Positions 34,739 to 41,947 of a DNA stretch of 45,050 bases are shown in pieces (positions within the stretch are counted from its first letter, which is position 1; each line of letters opens with the position of its first letter). The translations under genes and the position numbers were made by a program. Under the pieces are notes generated by a model. The model saw nothing but the letters and a program-made list of their open reading frames with translations, was not told the DNA's origin and did not search any database. The DNA comes from Paludisphaera rhizosphaerae (lineage in GTDB: Bacteria > Planctomycetota > Planctomycetia > Isosphaerales > Isosphaeraceae): contig NZ_JAALCR010000040.1 of the NCBI RefSeq assembly GCF_011065895.1, positions 1 to 45,050 of the forward strand. Reading direction: 5' to 3'.

Positions 34739-35064
34739 GTTGTCGCTCCAATGGTGTGTCGCCGACGCCCCGAACCGCACGAGCCGGCTCGGCCGACGGC
34801 GGAAACGAAAGCGGCCGACGAAGATGATCGCGAAACCCGTTCCAACACCAGGATCGCAGTCAGCCCTCGTCGGCCACACGGGAGTCGAGATCCCATGCGA
34901 GCAGGCGACATGAATAAAGGTTCATGTTTCAGGCGGGAGCCGCCGCCGGTCTGGGCCGGTCGGTTGACGGGGGGAGAGGGCCGCCGGTAGGATCGGCGAG
35001 GGGGGGAGCCCCCGGGCGGCCGACGTCGGGTCGATTACAACTGGAAGAGATCGAAGTTCCTACC

Positions 35065-35826
35065 ATGCATATTCTTCTGACGAATGACGACGGCGTGTTC
35101 GCGCCGGGGCTGCGGGCGCTTCGCAAGGAGCTGCTGAAGCTCGGCGAGGTGACGGTGGCGGCGCCCGCCCTGGAGCAGAGCGGGGTCGCGCACACGATCA
35201 CCCTGCTCAATCCCCTGGTGGTCAAGCAGGTCGACGACGACGATGGCAAGACGCTGGGGTGGTCGATCGAGGGCTCGCCGGCCGACAGCGTCAAGCTGGC
35301 CATCTGCGAGCTCATGCGACGGCCGCCGGACCTGATCGTCTCGGGGATCAACAGCGGGGCCAACGCGGGGATCAACGTCCTCTATTCGGGGACGGTCGCC
35401 GCGGCCATCGAGGGGGCTTTCTTCAAGATCACGAGCATCGCCGTCTCGCTGGAGCTGTCCGAGCACTTCGATTTCCCCACCGCCGCCAAGCAGGCGCGCA
35501 AGGTCATCGAGAAGATCCTGGCGAACAAGCCGGCCAACGGCTCCCTGTTCAACGTGAACCTCCCCGCGCACGCTCGGGGAGAGGCCAAGGGCGTGCGGGT
35601 GGTTCCCATGGATCTGGGCCGCCACGGCGAAGGCTTTGAGCGCAGGCAGGATCCTCGCGGCCGGACCTACTACTGGATGACCTACACCCCGCCTCGCGAG
35701 ATCCCCGGTCCCGAGACCGACCTCACGGCCCTGGGCGACGGCTACATCACCGTCACCCCGCTCCACTTCGACATGACCCGCCACGAACGGCTTGAGGAAG
35801 TCGGCGGCTGGGACTGGAAGGACTGA
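35065..35826 (+). CDS. surE: 5'/3'-nucleotidase SurE
   Basis: The protein has 253 residues, the usual SurE length. MHILLTNDDGVFAPGLRALRKEL carries the metal-binding Asp pair and gives an unambiguous start. APALEQSGVAHTITL, WSIEGSPADSVKLAI and PDLIVSGINSGANAGINVLYSGTVAAAIEGAF are the remaining family motifs, including the conserved Asn. SurE dephosphorylates nucleoside 5'- and 3'-monophosphates with a divalent metal, in the cytosol or periplasm. It is often linked to stationary-phase survival and protein repair with pcm, which is not adjacent here. It converges with the first dioxygenase-like gene, whose duplication may have carried away part of the surE 3' end (see the repeat entry at 35829-37874). 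Confidence 0.97.
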   Translation: MHILLTNDDGVFAPGLRALRKELLKLGEVTVAAPALEQSGVAHTITLLNPLVVKQVDDDDGKTLGWSIEGSPADSVKLAICELMRRPPDLIVSGINSGANAGINVLYSGTVAAAIEGAFFKITSIAVSLELSEHFDFPTAAKQARKVIEKILANKPANGSLFNVNLPAHARGEAKGVRVVPMDLGRHGEGFERRQDPRGRTYYWMTYTPPREIPGPETDLTALGDGYITVTPLHFDMTRHERLEEVGGWDWKD

Positions 35827-35860
35827 TCGAGGACGACGCCCGAACCTCCCGCCACCCTGC

Positions 35861-36664
35861 TCAACGGCTGAATCGCCCCTGGAACGCCACGCGGAGCCGG
35901 TGCAGCCAGGGCGGGAGATTCGGGGCGCCCACCCCCAGGACCCAGGCCTTGCGGCAGAGGTCCGAGAGGTTGGGGCCGGCCCCGTACACCAGGCAGGGGT
36001 GGTGGAAGGTCGCGTCGCCGGCGCGGAGCGATGAGGTGTAGACGGTCGCCGGGTCGATGGCGGCGGAGGTCTCCATGCCGGAGTTCTCGTCGCCGCGGCG
36101 CCAGTGGTGGGGGAGCTTTGGCCCCAGATGCGAGCCGGGGACGAACCGGATGGCGCCGCCGGAGGCGTCGACGTCTTCGAGCGCCATCCAGAAGTAGCCG
36201 TAGGACTTGGGCTCGCGTTTGCCGGTCAGTCCGTAGACGGCGGCGTCCTGATGCCAGGGGGACTCGACTTCGGGAAGCCCCACCGGCATGTAGACGGCGA
36301 CGTCCCAGAGGATGGGCGCCGTCTTGCCGAGGAAGGACCGTGCAGCCCCCAGCGTGGCGGGTTCCAGAATGTGGCGCAACTCGGGGTCGAGCCGGAGGAT
36401 GTTGCGGATCGCCGGGATCCCCGGCCGCCCGGCGCGAGCGGATTCGGGGGCCAGGTCGTCGACGTGCCCCGGCGGCAGATCCTGAATCCGTTCATAGAGC
36501 CCGTCGATCGTCTGTCGGATCAACGTCGCGGTGGTCGTATCGACAAACCCCGCCACGAAGGCGAAGCCCTCGCGCTGGTACAGAGACTTCAAATCCCGTC
36601 CGACGGGTTCGGCAATCGGCCTCGTCCCCGCTTCGCCGGCCGGGCCGGTTTTCAATCCTGCCAT
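35861..36664 (-). CDS. Phytanoyl-CoA dioxygenase (PhyH)-like protein, copy 1, distal iron ligand lost
   Basis: The protein has 267 residues. The 2-oxoglutarate/Fe(II) oxygenase fold of the PhyH family is recognisable: YQREGFAFVAGFVD opening, SPWHQDAAVY (H138-x-D140), FVPGSHLGPKLPHHW, and LRAGDATFHHPCLVYGAGPNLSDLCRKAW. In PhyH enzymes the distal His sits 11 residues before the 2-oxoglutarate Arg. Here that position is Tyr (Y227) while R238 is kept. Copy 2 has H227. The two copies are 232/267 identical. Loss of one facial-triad ligand suggests an inactive or altered protein, although the frame is intact. It converges with surE. The substrate is unknown. Confidence 0.9.
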   Translation of the reverse strand: MAGLKTGPAGEAGTRPIAEPVGRDLKSLYQREGFAFVAGFVDTTTATLIRQTIDGLYERIQDLPPGHVDDLAPESARAGRPGIPAIRNILRLDPELRHILEPATLGAARSFLGKTAPILWDVAVYMPVGLPEVESPWHQDAAVYGLTGKREPKSYGYFWMALEDVDASGGAIRFVPGSHLGPKLPHHWRRGDENSGMETSAAIDPATVYTSSLRAGDATFHHPCLVYGAGPNLSDLCRKAWVLGVGAPNLPPWLHRLRVAFQGRFSR

Positions 36665-36897
36665 GTTCGCTCCTCGTCATGACGACGGGGTTCGCCCGTA
36701 TCCAAGGGCGCCTCCTATCCTGAGCCTAGTTCAGGAATGTGAGGCGGGCGTTCTCGGGCGAGGATTCGAGGCCGATCGGGTCGCGAGGCCCCGAGTTGGA
36801 TATTGAACGGCCCGGGTCGCCATCCGTGACGACGGCGGGCGACGGCGACATCACCGTCGCCCCGACGAGGACGACGCCCGGGCCTTCCCGGCGCTCG

Positions 36898-37701
36898 TCA
36901 TCGGCCGAACCGTTGCTTGAACGCCACGCGGAGCCGGTGCAGCCAGGGCGGGAGATTCGGGGCGCCCACGCCCAGGACCCAGGCCTTGCGGCAGCGGTCG
37001 GAGAGGTTGGGGCCGGCCCCGTGGAGCAGCCAGGGGTGGTGGAAGGTCGCGTCGCCGGCGCGGAGGGAGGCGGTGTAGACGGTCGCCGGATCGATGGCGG
37101 CGGAGGTCTCCATGCCGGAGTTCTCGTCGCCGCGGCGCCAGTGGTGGGGGAGCTTCGGCCCCAGGTGCGAGCCGGGGACGAACCGGATGGCGCCGCCGGA
37201 GGCGTCGACGTCTTCGAGCGCCATCCAGAAGTAGCCGTAGGACTTGGGCTCGCGTTTTCCGGTCAGTCCGTAGACGGCGGCGTCCTGGTGCCAGGGGGAC
37301 TCGACCTCGGGGTGCCCGGCCGGCATGTAGACGGCGGCGTCCCAGAGGATGGGCGCCGTCTTGCCGAGGAAGGACCGTGCAGCCCCCAGCGCGGCGGGTT
37401 CCAGAATGCGACGCAACTCGGGGTCGAGCCGGAGAATGTTGCGGATCGCCGGGATTCCCGGCCGTCCGGCGCGGACGGACTCAGGGTCCAGGTTGTAGAC
37501 GTGACCTGGCGGCAAGTCATGGATCTGCTCGTAAAACCCGTCGATCGTCTGCCGGATCCTCGTCGCGGTGGTCGTATCGACGAGCCCCGCCACAACGGCG
37601 AAGCCCTCGCGCTGATACAGGGCTCCCAGATCTCGCCTGGCGGGATCCGTGTTTAGTTTCGTCCGTGCTTCACCGGCCGAGCCGGTTCTCAATCCTGCCA
37701 T
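36898..37701 (-). CDS. Phytanoyl-CoA dioxygenase (PhyH)-like protein, copy 2, intact iron site
   Basis: The protein has 267 residues and aligns without gaps to copy 1 (35861-36664). The iron triad is complete: H138-x-D140 in SPWHQD and H227 in WLLHGAGPN, with R238 (in SDRCRKAW) at +11 as the 2-oxoglutarate anchor. It should be a working non-haem Fe(II) hydroxylase, probably on a lipid or small-molecule substrate that cannot be named from sequence. Residues 131-210 are identical to copy 1, while the ends differ at 35 positions, a pattern suggesting gene conversion or strong local constraint. GGAGCGAACATGG-type sequence before the ATG is shared with copy 1, so both are probably expressed the same way. 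Confidence 0.92.
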   Translation of the reverse strand: MAGLRTGSAGEARTKLNTDPARRDLGALYQREGFAVVAGLVDTTTATRIRQTIDGFYEQIHDLPPGHVYNLDPESVRAGRPGIPAIRNILRLDPELRRILEPAALGAARSFLGKTAPILWDAAVYMPAGHPEVESPWHQDAAVYGLTGKREPKSYGYFWMALEDVDASGGAIRFVPGSHLGPKLPHHWRRGDENSGMETSAAIDPATVYTASLRAGDATFHHPWLLHGAGPNLSDRCRKAWVLGVGAPNLPPWLHRLRVAFKQRFGR

Positions 37702-38157
37702 GTTCGCTCCTCATCATGACGACCGGGGTCGCCTCTTCCCGTGGGCGCCTCCTTTCTTGAGCCTAGTTCAGGAACGCGAGACTGGTGATCCCGGGCGAGG
37801 ATTCGAGGCCGATCGGGTCGCGAGTCCCCAGGGCGGACGGACAAGACGGGCACCGTCGCCATCCGTGACGGCGACGATCGAAGGTTGCTCGTGTGAAGAT
37901 TCAAGGCTGAGTCGCGTCGCCGCGAAGCGCCGTCGTGAAGCGATCGAGAGACGTCGCCGTCGTGTTGCGCCAACACTCATGGAGGCGGCCTTGTACGCCG
38001 CCGGGGTCGGCGGAATGATGCGTGGGTCGGGAGGGACCTCGGAGGCGATCGACGAAGATCGGGTGGGGCGAGGCAGGTGAAGAGGCCTCTTCTCAGCCAC
38101 GACAGGCCGAGCCGAGAACTTGTGTTTTTTCAAAACTCAATGAAGATGGAGGCTCTG

Positions 38158-38976
38158 ATGAAGAAGCTCGTTTACCTGGCGGCTCTGTTTGGGATGGGCT
38201 TGGCGACGACCGCGGTTCAGGCCGATCCGATCCTCTGGATCTGCGACAACAACGGCGACATCGGCCGGGTGGACGTCGCCACCGGCAACGTGCTGAACGT
38301 CTACAGCGCGGGCGTGACGCTGACCGACATCGCGTTCGATTCCGCGGGCAACCTGTACGGGATCAGCTTCACCAACTTCTACTCGATCAATACGTCGGGC
38401 CCGAACATCGGCCATGCCAACCTGGTCGGCTCGCTCAACCCTCCCGGCCCCGGCGACGGCGGCAACGGCGGGATGAACTCCCTGGTCTTCTCCAGCACGG
38501 GCGTGGCCTACGCGATGAGCAACGCCACTAACGACCTCTACACGATCAACACGAGCACGGGCGCCGCCACGGCGCTGTCCGGGGGCGTCGGCGCCTACCG
38601 TTCGTCGGGCGACCTGGCGTTCCACAACGGCAGCCTCTACCTGACGACCACGTCGAACGACCTGATCCGGGTGAACATGGGGCCGGTCTCGGCGACGCTC
38701 GTCGGCGCCCTCGGGGTGTCGAACGCCTTCGGCCTTGCCAACGGCGACAACAACGTCCTGTACGGCGTGGCCGGCACGAACATCTACACGGTCAACACCT
38801 TGACCGGGGCGGCGACGTTCCTGAGGAGCTATGCCAACGCCCAGGGCCTTGGCTCGGCCAACGGTGCGGCCTTCTATCTGGAGGCGACGCCCGTCCCCGA
38901 GCCCAGCAGCGTGGTGATGATGCTCGCCGGCGGCCTCGGCCTGGCGGCCGTCGCCCGGCGGCGCCGCGCGGTCTGA
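38158..38976 (+). CDS. Exported PEP-CTERM propeller-like protein
   Basis: The protein has 272 residues. A signal peptide (MKKLVYLAALFGMGLATTAVQA, cleavage near 22) is followed by a body of short repeated strands: ILWICDNNGDIGRVDVATGNVLNVY, TDIAFDSAGNLYGISFTNFYSIN, LYTINTSTGAATALSG and IYTVNTLTGAATFL, which suggests a propeller. The C-terminus PVPEPSSVVMMLAGGLGLAAVARRRRAV is a textbook PEP-CTERM sorting signal (VPEP, hydrophobic helix, Arg tail) for exosortase processing. The start at 38158 has GGAGG seven bases upstream; the open frame extends upstream to 38077 without support. A strong hairpin terminator follows at 39009-39047. The binding target is unknown. Confidence 0.88.
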   Translation: MKKLVYLAALFGMGLATTAVQADPILWICDNNGDIGRVDVATGNVLNVYSAGVTLTDIAFDSAGNLYGISFTNFYSINTSGPNIGHANLVGSLNPPGPGDGGNGGMNSLVFSSTGVAYAMSNATNDLYTINTSTGAATALSGGVGAYRSSGDLAFHNGSLYLTTTSNDLIRVNMGPVSATLVGALGVSNAFGLANGDNNVLYGVAGTNIYTVNTLTGAATFLRSYANAQGLGSANGAAFYLEATPVPEPSSVVMMLAGGLGLAAVARRRRAV

Positions 38977-39008
38977 TCGATCAGACGCGTGAGACGAACC
39001 AAAACCAA

Positions 39009-39047
39009 GAGGAGGGGCCCCGCGCTGCTGGCGCGGGGCCCCTCCTC
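39009..39047. terminator. Bidirectional intrinsic-type terminator
   Basis: A perfect 17-bp stem (39009-39025 with 39031-39047: GAGGAGGGGCCCCGCGC and its complement) encloses the loop TGCTG. It is followed by GTTT on the plus strand and preceded by AAAACCAA, which gives TTGGTTTT on the minus strand. It lies between the convergent PEP-CTERM gene and lipoprotein gene, so it probably terminates both. Confidence 0.85.
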
Positions 39048-39075
39048 GTTTGACACCCGCCGCCGCGAATCGCGA

Positions 39076-39570
39076 TCAGGGGTTCTTCAGATCAGGGTAT
39101 TCCAGGATGACGAGCTTGTGCTGCTGTTCGTCGTAGCCGTACTTCTGGTAGTGCGGGAGCAGGGGCAGGGAGATGTTGTTGGGCTTGATGATGCCTTCCA
39201 TGAACTCGTTGTAGTCCTTGGGGAGGCGGTCGTTCTCGGCCTGATAGAGGTTCATCGCGTGCTGGATCTTGAGGATGGACGTCTGGCCGATCATGGTGAC
39301 GTAGGCGTTGCCCTGGAGGGTGATCGGGTCCTTGGCGGTGATCTTGGGCTTCTCGATCACGTTGGCCCCCTGCGCGACCTCGGGCTCGATCTTTTTGATC
39401 TCGCTGGTGCGCTCGCCGACGATGAACTTGGGCTCCGGCTTCTCGGCAGGGGCGTGGGCGACGGCGTTCTTCTTGCCGCCGGCCTTGGTGACGTGCCGGG
39501 GTTCTTCGCAGCCGGCGAGGATCGTCAAGAAGGCCGCGGCCAGGCCGAGACTCAGGATGCGCGGGGACAT
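39076..39570 (-). CDS. Small lipoprotein of unknown function
   Basis: The protein has 164 residues. MSPRILSLGLAAAFLTILAGCEEP is a lipoprotein signal with lipobox LAGC (lipidated Cys at 20). A Lys/Pro/Glu-rich linker (about 21-75) leads to a small domain at about 85-160: ITLQGNAYVTMIGQTSILKIQHAMNLYQAENDRLPKDYNEFMEGIIKPNNISLPLLPHYQKYGYDEQQHKLVILEYPD. The IQHAMNLYQAENDRLPKDYNEFM segment resembles the conserved helix after the N-terminal methylation site in pseudopilin-like proteins (A-x-x-x-Y-x-x-x-x-G-x-x-P), but no pilin-type leader is present. It is the last gene after the retropepsin-like pair on this strand, 46 bases downstream of it. Confidence 0.82.
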   Translation of the reverse strand: MSPRILSLGLAAAFLTILAGCEEPRHVTKAGGKKNAVAHAPAEKPEPKFIVGERTSEIKKIEPEVAQGANVIEKPKITAKDPITLQGNAYVTMIGQTSILKIQHAMNLYQAENDRLPKDYNEFMEGIIKPNNISLPLLPHYQKYGYDEQQHKLVILEYPDLKNP

Positions 39571-39616
39571 GGGCGGGTTCTCCGGGGTTCGTGCGGATCG
39601 GTTCGCGGGCTTCGCT

Positions 39617-40489
39617 TCAGGCCCCGTCGGCGGGGCGGACGGTGAACGTGAGGGACTGGCCGTCGCGCTCGACGACGACCGCCGCGGGTCGGCCGGGTTC
39701 GACGGTCGCGGCGGCGGCGTAGACGTCGTCGGGGCTGGTCGTCCAGCGCTCGTCCAGGGAGGCGAGGACGTCGCCGGCGATCAGGCCCGCCTGCGCCGCG
39801 GGGGAGTCGGGGACGACCGATTCGACGCGGACGCCCTTGCCGCCGGGCTCGGCCTTCCCCAGCCGGAGGCCCCACAGGCCGGCCGGCGCCAGGACGCGGC
39901 GCTTCGCCACCTTCGGCCCGGCGATCTTGTCGGGGAGGTCCTTCATGAGGTCGCGGACCTCGAACTCCACCGGGGCGAAGGTCATCTCATCCTTCTGGTA
40001 GTCGATCGTCGTCCGATAGCGGGCGAAGAACGTGAAGCCGATGATGCCGTCGATCGGCTCGCCCAGGACGTCGCTGAGCACCCCGAGCGCGGGGTGGTCG
40101 AAGACGACGACCGGGAGCTTCTCCGCCGTCAGCGAGCCGACCTGAAGCTTGTCGACGACGGCCTCGCCGCGCATCGAGAACAAAAACGACTTCGGCGCCT
40201 TGGCGTCGACCGCGCCGGAGCCCTCGGCGGCCTTGTTGCTCAGGAGCGTGATCGGCGCGCCAAGGTCGAAGATCAGCCGATAGGGCCCCTTGCCGTTGAG
40301 CATGGCCCGGAGGACCATGTGGTTCGACGGCAGCATCGTAAACCGCGCCCGGGCCGGCTCGACGTCCTTCGGCGCCTGGGCGGTCGCCGGCCCCAGCCAG
40401 AACGCCGCCCCCGCCAACCCAGCGACGGCCAGGACGAGCAGCGGGCGCAACCGAGAACTGAGAACCGAGAACTGAGAACTGTTGAACAT
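39617..40489 (-). CDS. Exported retropepsin-like aspartyl protease / PDZ protein with altered active-site motif
   Basis: The protein has 290 residues. It has an N-terminal hydrophobic export signal (LRPLLVLAVAGLAGAAFWLGPATAQA). A retropepsin-like domain lies at about 50-180: NHMVLRAMLNGKGPYRLIFDLGAPITLLS has D75-L76-G77 where the family has D-[TS]-G, so catalysis may be lost. IDGIIGFTFFARYRTTIDYQKDEMTF is typical of the family. A PDZ domain follows at about 200-285 (VRVESVVPDSPAAQAGLIAGDVLASLDERW). The start codon is one base after the stop of the upstream paralogue (TAA-T-ATG), so translation is coupled. Codons 4-13 overlap a short intergenic-type repeat (40451-40481), which is odd for a signal peptide. 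Confidence 0.85.
   Translation of the reverse strand: MFNSSQFSVLSSRLRPLLVLAVAGLAGAAFWLGPATAQAPKDVEPARARFTMLPSNHMVLRAMLNGKGPYRLIFDLGAPITLLSNKAAEGSGAVDAKAPKSFLFSMRGEAVVDKLQVGSLTAEKLPVVVFDHPALGVLSDVLGEPIDGIIGFTFFARYRTTIDYQKDEMTFAPVEFEVRDLMKDLPDKIAGPKVAKRRVLAPAGLWGLRLGKAEPGGKGVRVESVVPDSPAAQAGLIAGDVLASLDERWTTSPDDVYAAAATVEPGRPAAVVVERDGQSLTFTVRPADGA
40451..40481. repeat. Short GAGAACTGAGAACC-type repeat inside a coding start, second copy at 41716-41745
   Basis: The plus strand reads GAGAACTGAGAACCGAGAAC and on, with two near-identical 14-base halves. A near copy (GAGAACTGAGAACCGGAAAC and on) lies in the gap at 41716-41745. The first copy encodes residues of the signal region of the retropepsin-like gene on the minus strand. 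Confidence 0.75.
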
Positions 40490-40490
40490 A

Positions 40491-41390
40491 TTACAGCCCC
40501 TCCCCGGCCTTGAGCTTGAACGATTTCTCGTCGCCGCCGCGTTTGACGGTCAGCTCGACGTCTCGGTTGCGGCGGAGGCTCGCCAGGGCTTCGCGCGCTC
40601 CCTTGACGCCATCGACGGGCTTGCCGTCGATCCTCAGCACGACGTCGCCGGCGAGGATCCCGGCGGCGCCGGCCGGTGAGTCGGGCAGGACGCGTCGGAT
40701 CGCGACGGCCTTGGAGGCGTCTTCGGACCACTCCACGCCGAGGAACCCGCGCGGCTCCAGCTTCTCCTCGGGCTGCTTGCCGATGAACAGGGCCAGGCCC
40801 TTGGCCAGGGGCCCGAGCGCGCCCATGACCTGCATTTCCAGCGGCGGGTTCTTGCGGGCGTCGTCGTCGGGGACGGGCGGGTCGGCGGGAACGAAGTCCA
40901 GGCGGGTCCAGGTCATGCGGTCCTGGGTCAGGTCGATCTCCAGCTTGAACCGGGCGAGGATCGTGAACCCGAGGATCCCGTCGATCGAAGCCCCCGGCAG
41001 CCCCAGCGCGTTCATGCCGACGAGCTGGAACGGGTCTTCCACGCGGCCCTTGACGTGCTCCAGCTTCGCGCCCCCTTCGATCTCCAGGCTCTCGATGGGC
41101 GTCCAGAAGCCTTTCTCGGGGGCCTTCAGGCCGATCTTCGCGGCCGTCTCGGTCGCGACGTAGAGCGCGGGGGCGCCGCTGTCGACGAGGAAGTTGAACG
41201 GCCCCTTGCCGTTGATCCGGACGCGGACGAGAAAGTGGTTCGTATCGGTGAGTCGATAGGGAACGCGGAACGCCCGGCCGATCTGCGGGTCCTTCCCCGC
41301 GCCGACCTTCTCCTGAGCCTGCGTCGCGATCCCGGCCGCGATCGCGACCAGGCCGAACGCCGCGGCGACGCCGACGAGCTTGTGGATCAT
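40491..41390 (-). CDS. Exported retropepsin-like aspartyl protease with PDZ domain
   Basis: The protein has 299 residues. The signal region is LVGVAAAFGLVAIAAGIATQAQ. The retropepsin-like domain at about 45-180 carries FLVRVRINGKGPFNFLVDSGAPALYV, with the catalytic motif D70-S-G-A intact, and IDGILGFTILARFKLEIDLTQDRMTW. A PDZ domain follows at about 210-295 (IRRVLPDSPAAGAAGILAGDVVLRIDGKPVDGVKGAREALASL). Retropepsin-like enzymes work as dimers using one Asp per chain. With the downstream paralogue one base away, a heterodimer of an intact (DSG) and an altered (DLG) subunit is conceivable. Cleavage targets are unknown. It is probably periplasmic and first in an operon of two or three genes. Confidence 0.9.
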   Translation of the reverse strand: MIHKLVGVAAAFGLVAIAAGIATQAQEKVGAGKDPQIGRAFRVPYRLTDTNHFLVRVRINGKGPFNFLVDSGAPALYVATETAAKIGLKAPEKGFWTPIESLEIEGGAKLEHVKGRVEDPFQLVGMNALGLPGASIDGILGFTILARFKLEIDLTQDRMTWTRLDFVPADPPVPDDDARKNPPLEMQVMGALGPLAKGLALFIGKQPEEKLEPRGFLGVEWSEDASKAVAIRRVLPDSPAGAAGILAGDVVLRIDGKPVDGVKGAREALASLRRNRDVELTVKRGGDEKSFKLKAGEGL

Positions 41391-41543
41391 TGAGTCGTCC
41401 GTTCCCGAGCGAGATGCGATACATGCCGACGACCGAGAGGATTCCCAGACACTTTCAGCTTAGACGTCCACCCTCGCCGTGGGAAGGGGAAGCATGCAGG
41501 CTCGGACGCCGGTAAACTCGAGCGGCCTCTCCGCGTCCGAAGT

Positions 41544-41891
41544 CCCCTCTCCCCCCGGGAGAGGGTGGCCCGAAGGGCCGGGTGAGGGTCGTCGGAGCGC
41601 AGAGGGCACATTGGATCGATCCGGAACCTAACGGCTTTCCTCCCTCGCGGGGGAAGGTGGCCGCTCAGGAGTTGTCAGTTGCCGGTTTCTAGAGAGGATC
41701 GTGAGTCTTTACGCCTGAGAACTGAGAACCGGAAACTGAGAACTCCTTGGCGGTCGTCCCCCTCATCGGATCGCTTCGCGATCTGTCTTCCCCCGCGAGG
41801 GGGGAAGACCGTGCTTCGCCATCGCTCTGCCCGAAGCGCGACGACCCTCATCCGCCGCTGCGCGGCACCTTCTCCCGGGGGGAGAAGGGAC
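41544..41891. repeat. REP-like hairpin repeat cluster (three full units and a fragment)
   Basis: Unit 1 (41544-41595) has CCCTCTCCC/GGGAGAGGG and stem GGCCC-GAA-GGGCC. A fragment lies at about 41635-41663. Unit 2 (about 41750-41813) is inverted with stem GATCGC/GCGATC. Unit 3 (about 41842-41891) is inverted with stem GCCGC/GCGGC. The cluster fills the gap of about 560 bases between the divergent retropepsin-like and hydrolase genes, together with the short repeat at 41716-41745. No gene is visible in it. Confidence 0.85.
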
Positions 41892-41947
41892 TTTGAACGC
41901 GGCCGAGGACCGTGTCGACCAAGTCTCCTTCGTACCCAGGTCATCCC

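Larger units (their letters stand above)
35829..37874. repeat. Tandem duplication of about 1.0 kb (dioxygenase gene plus upstream region)
   Basis: Copy 1 spans about 35829-36837 and copy 2 about 36867-37874, offset 1037 bases. Both share GAGGACGACGCCCG at the left end, the whole 267-codon gene, TTCGCTCCTC before the ATG, the tract TGAGCCTAGTTCAGGAA, the tract CGAGGATTCGAGGCCGATCG and TCGCCATCCGTGACG at the right end. At the junction (about 36837-36863) GGGCGACGGCGACATCACCG resembles the 3' end of surE at 35733-35760, matching about 26 of 30 bases, which suggests the duplicated unit began inside surE. The remainder of the gap to 38157 (37884-38157) holds no gene that I can recognise. Confidence 0.85.

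Noticed and set aside
29147-34990. Open frame of 1947 codons on the plus strand
   Set aside because: It is antisense to the TPR gene and to most of the dockerin gene. Its Val/Gly/Asp repeats are the mirror of the TPR codon pattern, it crosses the 97-bp palindrome, and it has no recognisable domain. The minus-strand genes have signal sequences and clear families.
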